Under the pieces are notes generated by a model. It saw nothing but the letters and a program-made list of their open reading frames with translations, had not been told where the DNA came from and made no database searches. DNA of 64,000 nt. Source: Epilithonimonas xixisoli. Its GTDB lineage: Bacteria > Bacteroidota > Bacteroidia > Flavobacteriales > Weeksellaceae. The stretch covers positions 124,001-188,000 of the forward strand of contig NZ_SOEO01000003.1 in the NCBI RefSeq assembly GCF_004365655.1, read 5' to 3'. The number at the start of each line of letters is the position of its first letter. The first letter of the stretch is position 1. Positions 34,420-42,623 of this stretch are shown here, piece after piece. Made by a program: the position numbers and the translations under genes.

Positions 34420-34858
34420 AACTATTTGTTTTTACAAAAATAATCAATATGTATTAATTGTGAAAAAAAATATTCATATTTTGAATTCTAGATAATTATT
34501 AGTTATTTAATGAATTAGTTAATTTAAAATAAACGATTATTGTTGTGTTTAAAGTTGAAATAATTTAAAAATTTTAATTAATTATCAAAGGATTAAATTT
34601 TGGAGAATAGACACTTTTTGGGGATATTAATTTATTTCAAAACAATACAATAATCCGATGAATTCTACGTTTGTAATTGAGATAGATATAAATTTTTAGT
34701 TAGTTTATGTTATTTTTAATAAGTTCTTATTAGAAGATCCGCATAATTTATTATGCGGATTTTTTATCTGAAAAATGCAATTAGGCCTTAAGTTATTTTT
34801 ATAAATCAAGTCTGTAAATTTTATCTTATTTTCGCTCATAGAAAATCAATCGTTTCCA
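34420..34858. other. 439-base AT-rich intergenic region with an orphan terminator
   Basis: It separates two divergent genes. I see no convincing coding sequence; the only ATG frame of note is 13 codons at 34658-34699. The one clear signal is a terminator at 34737-34765 pointing right, with no annotated gene feeding it, so a small RNA or a gene remnant may lie between about 34560 and 34736. Confidence 0.5.
34737..34765 (+). terminator. Orphan rho-independent terminator
   Basis: ATCCGCATAA pairs with TTATGCGGAT around a TTTA loop, then a T run on the plus strand. It lies 93 bases before the EamA gene and more than 300 bases after the start of the divergent T9SS gene. Confidence 0.85.
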
Positions 34859-35758
34859 ATGAAGAATTCTTACTTGCTGAAGTTGCATTTTGTTGTGTTT
34901 TTATGGGGGTTTACAGCAATTTTAGGAAAACTGATTTTAGCGGACGCCAATGTCTTGGTATTCTACAGAATGTTATTCGCAGCGGCTTTTCTTTTTGTTT
35001 ATCTAAGATTCGTAACAAAAGAAAGTATCAAAGTTTCCTGGAAATTATTATTCAAATTGGTTGCAATTGGAAGTGTGATGGCTTTTCACTGGTTGTTTTT
35101 CTTCCAATCCATCAAGGTTTCCAACGTTTCTATTGCTTTGTCTTGTCTTTCATTGTCTACATTATTCGCAGCTTTGATAGAGCCATTAATTTTCCGTCGA
35201 AAACCCGATTGGGCAGAATTGATTATCGGAATCATCATTGTTGTTTGTATTTCACTGATTTTCAATGCGGAACTGAAATATAAAGAAGGCATTATTTATG
35301 GAATTCTATGTGCGCTTTTCGGAACAATATTCTCAGTTTTCAATGGTAAAATTTTCGGAAAAACCAGTCCAGGGAATATTATTTTTTACGAGATTGCTGG
35401 TGGTTGGCTGGTTGTCAGTTTATTTTTTCTTTTTACAGGACAAATTTCATCAGTTGGCGAAATAACTTACACAGATCTTGCGTTAATAGTATTGCTGGCT
35501 TCTGTCTTTACGGCTTATCCAATGCTAGAAAGTGTGAAGCTGATGAAGTTTATTTCCCCATTCACATTGATCCTAACCGTAAATCTGGAACCTGTTTATG
35601 GGATTATTTTAGCTTTCTTTATCTTTGGAGCGACAGAGCATATGAGTCCGATTTTTTATGGTGCTTCGTTTGTGATGATTGCATCAATTGTAGTCAATGG
35701 TGTCATCAAATCCAGAAGGAAAAAAGAAAACGCAATTACAGATTCGAAATCTCTGTAA
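34859..35758 (+). CDS. EamA-family (DMT superfamily) membrane transporter
   Basis: 299-residue inner-membrane protein with about ten hydrophobic helices in two EamA repeats (about 5-135 and 148-285). It starts with LLKLHFVVFLWGFTAILGKL, and repeat two ends with PVYGIILAFFIFGATEHMSPIFYGASFVM. The family exports metabolites or amino acids. Substrate unknown. The next gene starts 10 bases after its stop and is probably cotranscribed. Confidence 0.9.
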   Translation: MKNSYLLKLHFVVFLWGFTAILGKLILADANVLVFYRMLFAAAFLFVYLRFVTKESIKVSWKLLFKLVAIGSVMAFHWLFFFQSIKVSNVSIALSCLSLSTLFAALIEPLIFRRKPDWAELIIGIIIVVCISLIFNAELKYKEGIIYGILCALFGTIFSVFNGKIFGKTSPGNIIFYEIAGGWLVVSLFFLFTGQISSVGEITYTDLALIVLLASVFTAYPMLESVKLMKFISPFTLILTVNLEPVYGIILAFFIFGATEHMSPIFYGASFVMIASIVVNGVIKSRRKKENAITDSKSL

Positions 35759-35768
35759 ACACTTATTA

Positions 35769-36851
35769 ATGAAAAGATTTTTATTTTTTTTACTGATTAT
35801 TTTCACACAATTTTCTGATGCACAAATCATCAGAAAATACTCCAATGAATTTTTGAATATTGGCGCAGGTGCAAGAGGCCTCGCAATGGGTGGTGCAGTG
35901 GTTTCCAATCAGGACGATGTTTATTCCCCAATGTGGAATCCAGCTGGTTTGATGAAAATCGAAAATGACTGGCAAGTTGCCGCAATGCACGCAGAATATT
36001 TCGAATCCATCGCCAAGTACGATTATATCTCTTACGCGAAACCTTTAGATTATGGGAATGGTGTTTTTGCGATTTCTCTCGTAAGATTAGGCGTCGATAA
36101 TATTTTGAATACCACTCAATTGATTGATCCCGAGGGAAATGTCGATTATGATAAAATCAGTTCTTTCTCCACATCAGATTATGCCGCTTTGTTTTCTTAC
36201 GCTTTCCATCCAAATGGTAATCAAAAATTAGACGTTGGAGCAACTGCGAAAGTGGTTTACAGAAATGTTGGTAAATTTGCCAGCGGTTACGGTTTTGGGT
36301 TCGATATTGGCGCAGTTTATCGCACAGACACCGATTGGAATTATGGTGTTATGCTAAGAGATGCGACAACGACTGTAAACTTCTGGACCGTGAATCAGAA
36401 AGAATTATCAACGGTTGTGAATGGAGAAGAATTCAATCCCGCTCCGACGGACAAGATGGAAATCACGATGCCAAAACTTAATTTTGGAGTCAGCAGAACT
36501 TACGAGTTCAACAGAGATTTGAAACTTTTACCGGAATTTGGTCTTAATGTCGATTTTGCAAAAACTGCCGCTTTGGTTTCTACAGATTTCGCCAGCATCA
36601 CGCCTTACGCAGGTGGTGAATTGATTTTCCAAGATATGATTTTCGTGAGATTAGGTTTCAATAGATTTCAAACCATTTCTGATATTGAGGATTTAAAAAG
36701 GAAAGTTTCCTTTCAACCAAGTGCAGGAATTGGAATCAAATATAAAGGCTTAACTTTGGATTATGCGATTACAAATTCTGGAGTTGGCGGTTCTAATTTT
36801 TATTCTAATTTCTTTTCTTTGAAGTTGGATATGCAAGGTTTCAGAAACTAA
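35769..36851 (+). CDS. PorV/PorQ-family outer-membrane protein
   Basis: 360-residue outer-membrane beta-barrel of the PorV/PorQ type. I chose the ATG at 35769 because it opens a signal peptide (MKRFLFFLLIIFTQFSDAQ); the longer frame overlaps the EamA gene. The family hallmark GAGARGLAMGGAVV followed by YSPMWNPAGL lies near residues 31-60, and the C-terminus ends in alternating strands. PorV carries T9SS cargo to the attachment complex; this could be a paralog rather than PorV itself. Two T9SS cargo genes lie within 8 kb upstream. Confidence 0.85.
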   Translation: MKRFLFFLLIIFTQFSDAQIIRKYSNEFLNIGAGARGLAMGGAVVSNQDDVYSPMWNPAGLMKIENDWQVAAMHAEYFESIAKYDYISYAKPLDYGNGVFAISLVRLGVDNILNTTQLIDPEGNVDYDKISSFSTSDYAALFSYAFHPNGNQKLDVGATAKVVYRNVGKFASGYGFGFDIGAVYRTDTDWNYGVMLRDATTTVNFWTVNQKELSTVVNGEEFNPAPTDKMEITMPKLNFGVSRTYEFNRDLKLLPEFGLNVDFAKTAALVSTDFASITPYAGGELIFQDMIFVRLGFNRFQTISDIEDLKRKVSFQPSAGIGIKYKGLTLDYAITNSGVGGSNFYSNFFSLKLDMQGFRN

Positions 36852-36862
36852 AATCAATTTTT

Positions 36863-37615
36863 ATGAAAAAACTATCACTTCTATTTTCAATATTTTTAAT
36901 TGTATTAATAAAATCTCAAACCGTTTCCGATTACAAATATATTGTGATTCCAACTGAGTTTGCAGACTTCAAAGGCACAAAATCTTTTGGATTGAATACA
37001 TTGATAGAAAAATCATTGAAATCAAAAAAATACACAGTTCTTCCCGAAACAAAAAGCGATTGGCCTTCTGAAGCGCTTCAGAATCCTTGCGCGATTTTGA
37101 ATGCAGATCTTTCTGATGACAGCAATATGTTCAAAAACAGAGTGATTTTGCATTTCAAAGATTGTAATAATAAGGTTCTTTTATCACAAAAAGCAAATAG
37201 TTCAATCAAAGATTTTGAGCCAGGATATCAAGATGCTGTCAAAAATGCATTGGTTTCGATTCCAGTTTCGAATCCAAATTTGGAAAAGCTAGCAGGAACA
37301 AAAACTATAGAAACAAAACCTGTAGAAGAATTCAAAACAGTAGAAGCGAAAATTGAAACGACATCTGCTCAAAAATTCACAAATGGAAAATTGAATCTTC
37401 AAAAAATTCAAATCGATAATTCCCAATTTATTTTGGTTGATGGAAATAGTTCTGTTCCGTTTGCAACTTTCAAATCAACGACAAAAGCCGATGTTTTCCG
37501 AGTTAAATTAAGTTCAGGCGAATCTACAATTGGTTATTACGAAAATGGAAATATCGTCATCGAGCTTCCAAAAACCAACGGAGAATTTTCAAAAGAAATC
37601 TACAAAGCCAATTAA
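36863..37615 (+). CDS. Hypothetical secreted protein downstream of PorV-like gene
   Basis: 250 residues with a signal peptide (LLFSIFLIVLIKSQ). The N-terminal half (YKYIVIPTEFADFKGTKSFGLNTLIEKSLKSK broken around residues 25-55, then ADLSDDSNMFKNRVILHFKDC) looks like an alpha/beta fold seen in periplasmic proteins of this group. A Lys/Glu-rich linker (about 148-170) leads to a small beta domain. I know no function. It begins 11 bases after the PorV-like gene and is probably in the same operon. Confidence 0.75.
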   Translation: MKKLSLLFSIFLIVLIKSQTVSDYKYIVIPTEFADFKGTKSFGLNTLIEKSLKSKKYTVLPETKSDWPSEALQNPCAILNADLSDDSNMFKNRVILHFKDCNNKVLLSQKANSSIKDFEPGYQDAVKNALVSIPVSNPNLEKLAGTKTIETKPVEEFKTVEAKIETTSAQKFTNGKLNLQKIQIDNSQFILVDGNSSVPFATFKSTTKADVFRVKLSSGESTIGYYENGNIVIELPKTNGEFSKEIYKAN

Positions 37616-37644
37616 TTTTAGAATTAATTCAATTTAAAAAAAAC

Positions 37645-37678
37645 AAAAATGGTCAGAAGCAATTCCGACCATTTTTTA
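37645..37678. terminator. Bidirectional terminator
   Basis: AAAAATGGTC pairs with GACCATTTTT with a 12-base loop, between the plus-strand operon and the converging peroxiredoxin gene. Confidence 0.9.
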
Positions 37679-37720
37679 TTTAAAGCAAAGAGCCAAAAGC
37701 CATTAGCGATAAACCATTTG

Positions 37721-38356
37721 CTATTTATTCGGCTGAGGTGTATATCTCAAATAAGGTTTCACAACAGTCACGCCTTTCGTGAATTTTTTCTCAGCATCTT
37801 CCTGCGAAACTGCCGGCGGAATAATCACATCTTCACCATCTTTCCAATCAACTGGCGTTGCAACGCCATAGCCATCAACCAATTGCAAAGAATCCAAAAC
37901 TCGCAGGATTTCAGTAAAATTTCTTCCGGTAGAAGCCGGATAAGTAATGATGAGCCTTACTTTTTTATTTGGATCGATGATCAAAAGTGATCGTACTGTC
38001 AATGTTGCGCTCGCATTTGGATGGATGAAATCGTACAGTTCTGACACTTTTTTGTCTTGGTCTGCAATGATTGGAAATTCCACTTCCGTATTCTGAGTTT
38101 CGTTGATATCCGATATCCAGCCTTTGTGATTGTCGATGCCATCAACACTTAGAGCCAGAACTTTCGTATTTCTCTTGTCAAATTCCGGTTTCAATTGCGA
38201 TGTTTTTCCTAATTCTGTGGTGCAAACGGGCGTGTAATCTGCAGGATGGGAAAAAAGAATCCCCCAAGAATTGCCAAGATATTCGTAAAAATTAATATTT
38301 CCCAGACTGCTTTCTGCATCAAAATTCGGAGCAGTGTCGCCAAGTTTTATAGACAT
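37721..38356 (-). CDS. Peroxiredoxin, Prx6 (1-Cys) type
   Basis: Cytoplasmic peroxidase, 211 residues from the ATG at 38356 (MSIKLGDTAPNF); ten extra codons in the open frame do not fit the family. The peroxidatic Cys lies in SHPADYTPVCTTELG (residues 38-52), with the Arg in RSLLIIDPNKKVRL. The long C-terminal arm (FTEILRVLDSLQL, PPAVSQEDAEKKFTKG, PYLRYT) is the Prx6 dimerisation extension. It reduces hydrogen or organic peroxides. Confidence 0.94.
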   Translation of the reverse strand: MSIKLGDTAPNFDAESSLGNINFYEYLGNSWGILFSHPADYTPVCTTELGKTSQLKPEFDKRNTKVLALSVDGIDNHKGWISDINETQNTEVEFPIIADQDKKVSELYDFIHPNASATLTVRSLLIIDPNKKVRLIITYPASTGRNFTEILRVLDSLQLVDGYGVATPVDWKDGEDVIIPPAVSQEDAEKKFTKGVTVVKPYLRYTPQPNK

Positions 38357-38441
38357 ATTTTTATTTTTTTGATTAATGTATAACAAATTTAATAATAAAA
38401 ATTCAATTCATACTCGTTTGGTATAAATTAAATTTAACAAC

Positions 38442-38468
38442 AAAAAAAACCACAAATGAATGTGGTTT
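38442..38468 (-). terminator. Terminator of the lipoprotein gene at 38490
   Basis: AAACCACA pairs with TGTGGTTT around six bases, followed on the minus strand by eight T. Confidence 0.88.
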
Positions 38469-38489
38469 GATTTATTTTGGAATTTCAAA

Positions 38490-39017
38490 TTACAATTTTC
38501 CGATTTTGCTATCATCAATATTGTACAATCTGATTACTTCTTCGTAGCTCAATTTTCTAGGATCAACAGAACTTTTTCCGCCAAAGACCGCAGGAACCAA
38601 GACAATTCTGAAAGTTTGTCCATTAAGGTAAGTCGCTCTGAAATTATTATCTTGTTTTAAAGTAAGATCAAACTCAGAATTTAAGTCAATCTGCACATCG
38701 GCCGTTGTAAAATTGAATGTGTAATCCATTTCTCCTTCGTTAAAAAAATAAGTTTTAGGAAGTGGTTCCCAAACTGGACTGCTTTGCGAAGGATTATTTT
38801 TTCGATACACCAAAACAAGGTCTTGATTTAGTAAAGCACGATTAAACTCTACATTATAACCGAAATAGTTTGGCGCGTTTTGAACTAAATTTACATTGAT
38901 GTCATAAACCGTTGGATAGTCAACTTCAACTTGAACAATGTCGTCGTTATCATCTTTACAACTGAAGATAAATATACTGGAAATCAGTAGTAATACGAGG
39001 GGAAGGAATTTTTTCAT
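38490..39017 (-). CDS. Hypothetical lipoprotein with surface-export-like signal
   Basis: 175 residues. The signal peptide ends in IFIFSC (Cys20), and the next residues are KDDNDD. Acidic residues after Cys-Lys resemble the lipoprotein export signal described for Bacteroidetes surface lipoproteins, so this protein may face outward. The mature domain is beta-rich (DINVNLVQNAPNYFGYNVEF, DLVLVYRKNN) and short. I do not recognise the family. Confidence 0.78.
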   Translation of the reverse strand: MKKFLPLVLLLISSIFIFSCKDDNDDIVQVEVDYPTVYDINVNLVQNAPNYFGYNVEFNRALLNQDLVLVYRKNNPSQSSPVWEPLPKTYFFNEGEMDYTFNFTTADVQIDLNSEFDLTLKQDNNFRATYLNGQTFRIVLVPAVFGGKSSVDPRKLSYEEVIRLYNIDDSKIGKL

Positions 39018-39132
39018 AAGTTTAATTATTTACGTTAAGATTTTAATTACAAATAACAGACCATAAAAATAGCCATTTTCAGCGGATTTAATATCTTTAT
39101 GGAAAGTTTTCTAAAATTTAGATATCAAAAAA

Positions 39133-40884
39133 ATGAAAAGGTTAAGTCTTATAATAATAACTTTTGTTTCGCAATTTTATTTTCCTCAGTACCAGCCAAA
39201 AAATCTCTCCAGTTCCGATCTCAAAAAAGCAAACGATTGGGTTGATAAAACCTACAACGCGCTTTCACAGGAAGAAAAGCTCGGTCAGCTTTTTATCGTT
39301 GCACTTTATACAAATAAGGACGAAGCGCACATCAACCAAATCCGAAATATCGTTTTGAATGACAAAATTGGTGGATTGATTTTAATGCAAGACGATGCGG
39401 CGAGAGAAATTAATTTAGTGAATGAATTCCAATCCAAGTCAAAAGTGCCGTTGATGATTGGGATGGATGCAGAATGGGGTGTTTTCCAGAGGATTGCAAA
39501 AGCGCATAAATATCCGTGGGCAATCACTTTGGGAGCTATTCAAGATAAAAATCTGATTCACGATATGGCGTCCAAAATTGCTGAAGATTGCAAGCGAATG
39601 GGCATCAATTGGGATTTTGCACCCGTTGTAGATGTGAATACAAATCCAAACAATCCAATCATTGGGAACAGAAGTTTCGGTTCTGATGTCAATAATGTTG
39701 TGAATTCCGCTTTGGCTTATTCCAATGGTTTGCAAGACAACAAAGTTTTGGGAGCGATTAAACATTTCCCTGGTCACGGCGATACGGACAAAGATTCTCA
39801 TTTGGATTTGCCTGTTGTTTCCCACAATATGGAACGATTGGAAAAAACCGAATTGGCGCCTTTCAAAGCCTTGATGGATAAAGGAATTGGTGGCGTGATG
39901 GTTGCGCATCTGTACGTTCCAAGTCTTGAAAGCGAAAAGGGAATTCCAGCTTCCATTTCTAAAAAAATTATCACTGGATTATTAAAAGAAAAATACGGCT
40001 ATAAAGGTTTGATTATCACGGATGCGCTTAATATGGGCGCGGTGGCAAACAAATTCAAAGCGGGGGAATTGGATGCGCTGGCTTTCAAAGCAGGAAATGA
40101 TATTATGTTGTTTTCGCAAGATGTTGCAACCGGAAAAAGATTGATTCAGAAAGCTATTGATAATAAAGAAATTTCTCAAAGCAGAGTAGAGGAGAGCGTG
40201 AAGAAAATTCTGTTGACCAAATATTTTTTAGGTCTTGAGAAATATTCTAATATCAATCCGGAAAACATCAATGGAGATTTGAACAACGCTTCACATTCCG
40301 AAATTGTTCAGAAAATGTACTCCAACGCTTTGACATTAATTAAAGATGACAAAAAACTGTTGCCACTTGATTGCAAAGAAACTTATTATTACGTTCCGTT
40401 GGAAGAAGCGCCTTACGAAACTTTCCTCAATCAATTGAATACTGGAACAACTGTAATTTTGAAAAAAGCTTCGGAAATCAATTCAATTCCAGCCAACTCA
40501 AAAGTGATTGTTGGTTTCCATAAAGATAATTCCACAGCTTACAAACCATATAAAATCTCAGATTCAAGCAAAAAAATTCTTTCAGATTTAAGTAAAAACC
40601 AAACTGTGATTCTGGATGTTTTCGGAAGCCCTTATGCTTTGAAAGATATTGATATTTCTAAAGTTTCCACGGTCCTAGTTTCATATGAAAATAATGACGA
40701 CGCAATGAAAGCCACAGCAAACGGACTTTTAGGTCAAACAAAAATCTGGGGAAGATTGCCAGTTTTAGTAAATGACAACTTAAAATTCGGAATGGGAATG
40801 GATATTGACGCAAAAATCCCAACCAATCAAACCGATAGAAAAAATAGTTCAGAATCAAAAAATTCTAAGACGGTAATTGAGTAA
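39133..40884 (+). CDS. Glycoside hydrolase family 3 protein, beta-N-acetylhexosaminidase type
   Basis: 583 residues with a signal peptide (about 1-18). The TIM-barrel domain covers about 35-370: MIGMDAEWGVFQR, INWDFAPVVDVN, the NagZ-type acid/base loop KHFPGHGDTDKDSH (near 213-226), and the nucleophile D297 in IITDALNMGAV. The remaining 200 residues form a GH3 C-terminal-like domain. It probably removes N-acetylglucosamine from muropeptides or chitin fragments. Flavobacterial relatives often carry an extra beta-lactamase-like domain; this one does not. Confidence 0.9.
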   Translation: MKRLSLIIITFVSQFYFPQYQPKNLSSSDLKKANDWVDKTYNALSQEEKLGQLFIVALYTNKDEAHINQIRNIVLNDKIGGLILMQDDAAREINLVNEFQSKSKVPLMIGMDAEWGVFQRIAKAHKYPWAITLGAIQDKNLIHDMASKIAEDCKRMGINWDFAPVVDVNTNPNNPIIGNRSFGSDVNNVVNSALAYSNGLQDNKVLGAIKHFPGHGDTDKDSHLDLPVVSHNMERLEKTELAPFKALMDKGIGGVMVAHLYVPSLESEKGIPASISKKIITGLLKEKYGYKGLIITDALNMGAVANKFKAGELDALAFKAGNDIMLFSQDVATGKRLIQKAIDNKEISQSRVEESVKKILLTKYFLGLEKYSNINPENINGDLNNASHSEIVQKMYSNALTLIKDDKKLLPLDCKETYYYVPLEEAPYETFLNQLNTGTTVILKKASEINSIPANSKVIVGFHKDNSTAYKPYKISDSSKKILSDLSKNQTVILDVFGSPYALKDIDISKVSTVLVSYENNDDAMKATANGLLGQTKIWGRLPVLVNDNLKFGMGMDIDAKIPTNQTDRKNSSESKNSKTVIE

Positions 40885-40961
40885 ATTTGAAATGTTATTT
40901 TTAGAATAAAATCAGATAAAAAGTCTTGCTACTTTTTACATAATACATTGTACAAAAAGAA

Positions 40962-42119
40962 ATGAAAATAGGAATACTTTGTTACCCAACTTACGGCGGA
41001 AGCGGAATTGTGGCAACTGAATTAGGAATGAGTCTGGCCGACAAAGGCTATGAAGTTCATTTCATAAGTTCTGCATTGCCGGCACGTTTGGACGTTACCA
41101 ATCCGAACATTTTCTTCCATAAAGTGAATGTTCAGACCTATCCGCTGTTCCAATATCAGCCTTACGATATCGCGTTGTCATCGATGATTTATCGCGTTGT
41201 CAACCTATATAAATTGGATATTCTGCACGCCCATTATGCGATTCCTTATGCTTACGCAGCGTTTACGGCGAAGCAAATGTTGAAGGCCGAACACAAAGAT
41301 GTGCCTTTGGTGACAACACTTCACGGGACAGATATTACCTTGGTTGGTCAACATCCAAGTTACAAACACGCTGTCGAATTCTCTATAAATCAGAGTGATA
41401 CGATAACTTCGGTTTCCGAAAGTCTTAAAAAAGACACATTGCAATTTTTCAATATTCAGAAAGAAATCCAGGTGATTACCAATTTTATTGATAATTCTGT
41501 TTTTGATGATTGCACAACTTGCCAACGTGAGCAATTTGCGACGGATGACGAAAAAATTCTGATTCACGTTTCCAATCTTCGTCCTGTCAAAAGGATTCAG
41601 GATGTTTTGGAGATTTTCAAGAATGTCAATAGAAAAGTACAATCCAAACTCATCATCATTGGAGAAGGTCCGGAAATGGAGAAAATCAACCAATTCTTGG
41701 AAGAAAATCCAGAACTGATTGGTAAAATCAAATTGCTTGGAAAAGTCAACGACCTTTATAGAATTCTACAACTTTCAGACGTGTTTCTTTTACCTTCCGA
41801 GCAGGAAAGTTTCGGATTGGCGGCTCTGGAAGCAATGGCGGCAAAAACGCCCGTAATCAGCAGTAATGCTGGTGGAATCCCAGAAGTCAATATTCAAGGT
41901 GAAACTGGTTTCTTGGCAGAAATCGGCAATGTGGAAGCGATGTCCAACTACTGCATCAAACTTTTGAGCAATGAAGACCTTCTTGCCGAAATGAAAAAGA
42001 ACGCCAAAGCACAAGCACTGAAATTCGACCTAAAAAATATCCTGCCAATCTACATCGAGATGTACGAAACGACGATTGCGAAGTTTGAAGAAGCAAAGTT
42101 GATTGACGCAGGGAATTAA
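40962..42119 (+). CDS. bshA: N-acetyl-alpha-D-glucosaminyl L-malate synthase BshA
   Basis: First enzyme of bacillithiol synthesis, joining GlcNAc from UDP-GlcNAc to L-malate. A 385-residue GT-B glycosyltransferase (family GT4): N-terminal CYPTYGGSGIVATELG, HFISSALPARLD, HAHYAIPYAYAAF, TLHGTDITLVG; C-terminal domain with HVSNLRPVKRIQDV, the nucleotide-sugar site EQESFGLAALEAMA and NAGGIPEVN. Bacillithiol is the main low-molecular thiol in this group. The downstream 500 bases are repeats only; bshB and bshC are not here. Confidence 0.95.
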   Translation: MKIGILCYPTYGGSGIVATELGMSLADKGYEVHFISSALPARLDVTNPNIFFHKVNVQTYPLFQYQPYDIALSSMIYRVVNLYKLDILHAHYAIPYAYAAFTAKQMLKAEHKDVPLVTTLHGTDITLVGQHPSYKHAVEFSINQSDTITSVSESLKKDTLQFFNIQKEIQVITNFIDNSVFDDCTTCQREQFATDDEKILIHVSNLRPVKRIQDVLEIFKNVNRKVQSKLIIIGEGPEMEKINQFLEENPELIGKIKLLGKVNDLYRILQLSDVFLLPSEQESFGLAALEAMAAKTPVISSNAGGIPEVNIQGETGFLAEIGNVEAMSNYCIKLLSNEDLLAEMKKNAKAQALKFDLKNILPIYIEMYETTIAKFEEAKLIDAGN

Positions 42120-42144
42120 GATAATTTGACTTTAATAAGCAAGT

Positions 42145-42279
42145 TTTGGGCAGCTTTTCCGCCTTCCGCTCCCAAACCTAACGAAGTGGTTCGACGAAGT
42201 CAATCTTTTTTGCAGACGATTTCAGTTTAATTAGAACTTGAGTAGAAGCAAAAAAGGATTTCCGCTCAAGTCGGGCTGC
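42145..42279 (-). repeat. Interspersed structured repeat, copy D, with inserted module
   Basis: On the minus strand it starts GCAGC and ends GCTGC then CCAAA. It has GCGGAAATCCTTTTTTGC near the start, pairing with GCAAAAAAGATT later. Compared with copy C it has about 27 extra bases after GATT (GACTTCGTCGAACCACTTCG and on), and a longer hairpin loop. Confidence 0.85.
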
Positions 42280-42320
42280 ATATTCGGTATATAACAACAT
42301 TAGTCCTAAAAACCAAATTT

Positions 42321-42400
42321 TGTCATTCCGTAGGAAACCTAACGAAGTGGTTCGATGCAGTCAATCTAAACTTCGCTGTCGAGATTCCTACGGAATGACA
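42321..42400. repeat. 80-base inverted-repeat element
   Basis: Perfect 15-base arms TGTCATTCCGTAGGA (42321-42335) and its complement (42386-42400). The interior contains ACCTAACGAAGTGGTTCGA, nearly the same as the module inserted in copy D 140 bases away. Confidence 0.88.
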
Positions 42401-42434
42401 AATAGGTCTTGAAATTGTCTCTCTTCTTTGATGA

Positions 42435-42510
42435 GTTTTACGTCTTTGCGAATCTTAAAATATTTTCAGCAATTATAAACAAATCTTTGCGGGCTTTGCG
42501 TTAAACTTTA
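42435..42510. repeat. CTTTGCG-type direct repeat
   Basis: Three CTTTGCG words (near 42443, 42485 and 42494) separated by AT-rich sequence, reading on the minus strand as AACGCAAAGCCCGCAAAGAT. It resembles dispersed repeats I recall from related genomes; in this window it is the only copy. Confidence 0.5.
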
Positions 42511-42562
42511 TTACCGCTTTTCGCTGTCAAAATAATTAGAAATTTCCAAAATTTTTATAACT

Positions 42563-42599
42563 TAACCCTTTCGAAGTCTCGTATTTTGAAGGGGTTTTT
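42563..42599. terminator. Hairpin with T run before the DUF2851 gene
   Basis: AACCCTT pairs with AAGGGGTT with one bulge, then TTTTTG. It lies 24 bases upstream of the DUF2851 start and far from bshA, so its role as terminator or leader element is unclear. Confidence 0.5.
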
Positions 42600-42623
42600 G
42601 TTTAACGAAAATCAAACACACAA

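Noticed and set aside
34658-34699. 13-codon open frame in the long AT-rich gap
   Set aside because: No ribosome-binding context and too short to distinguish from chance; only the terminator after it is supported.
42178-42196. tRNA T-arm (GTGGTTCGA)
   Set aside because: The surrounding bases do not form a cloverleaf or acceptor stem; the word belongs to the repeat module found twice in this gap.
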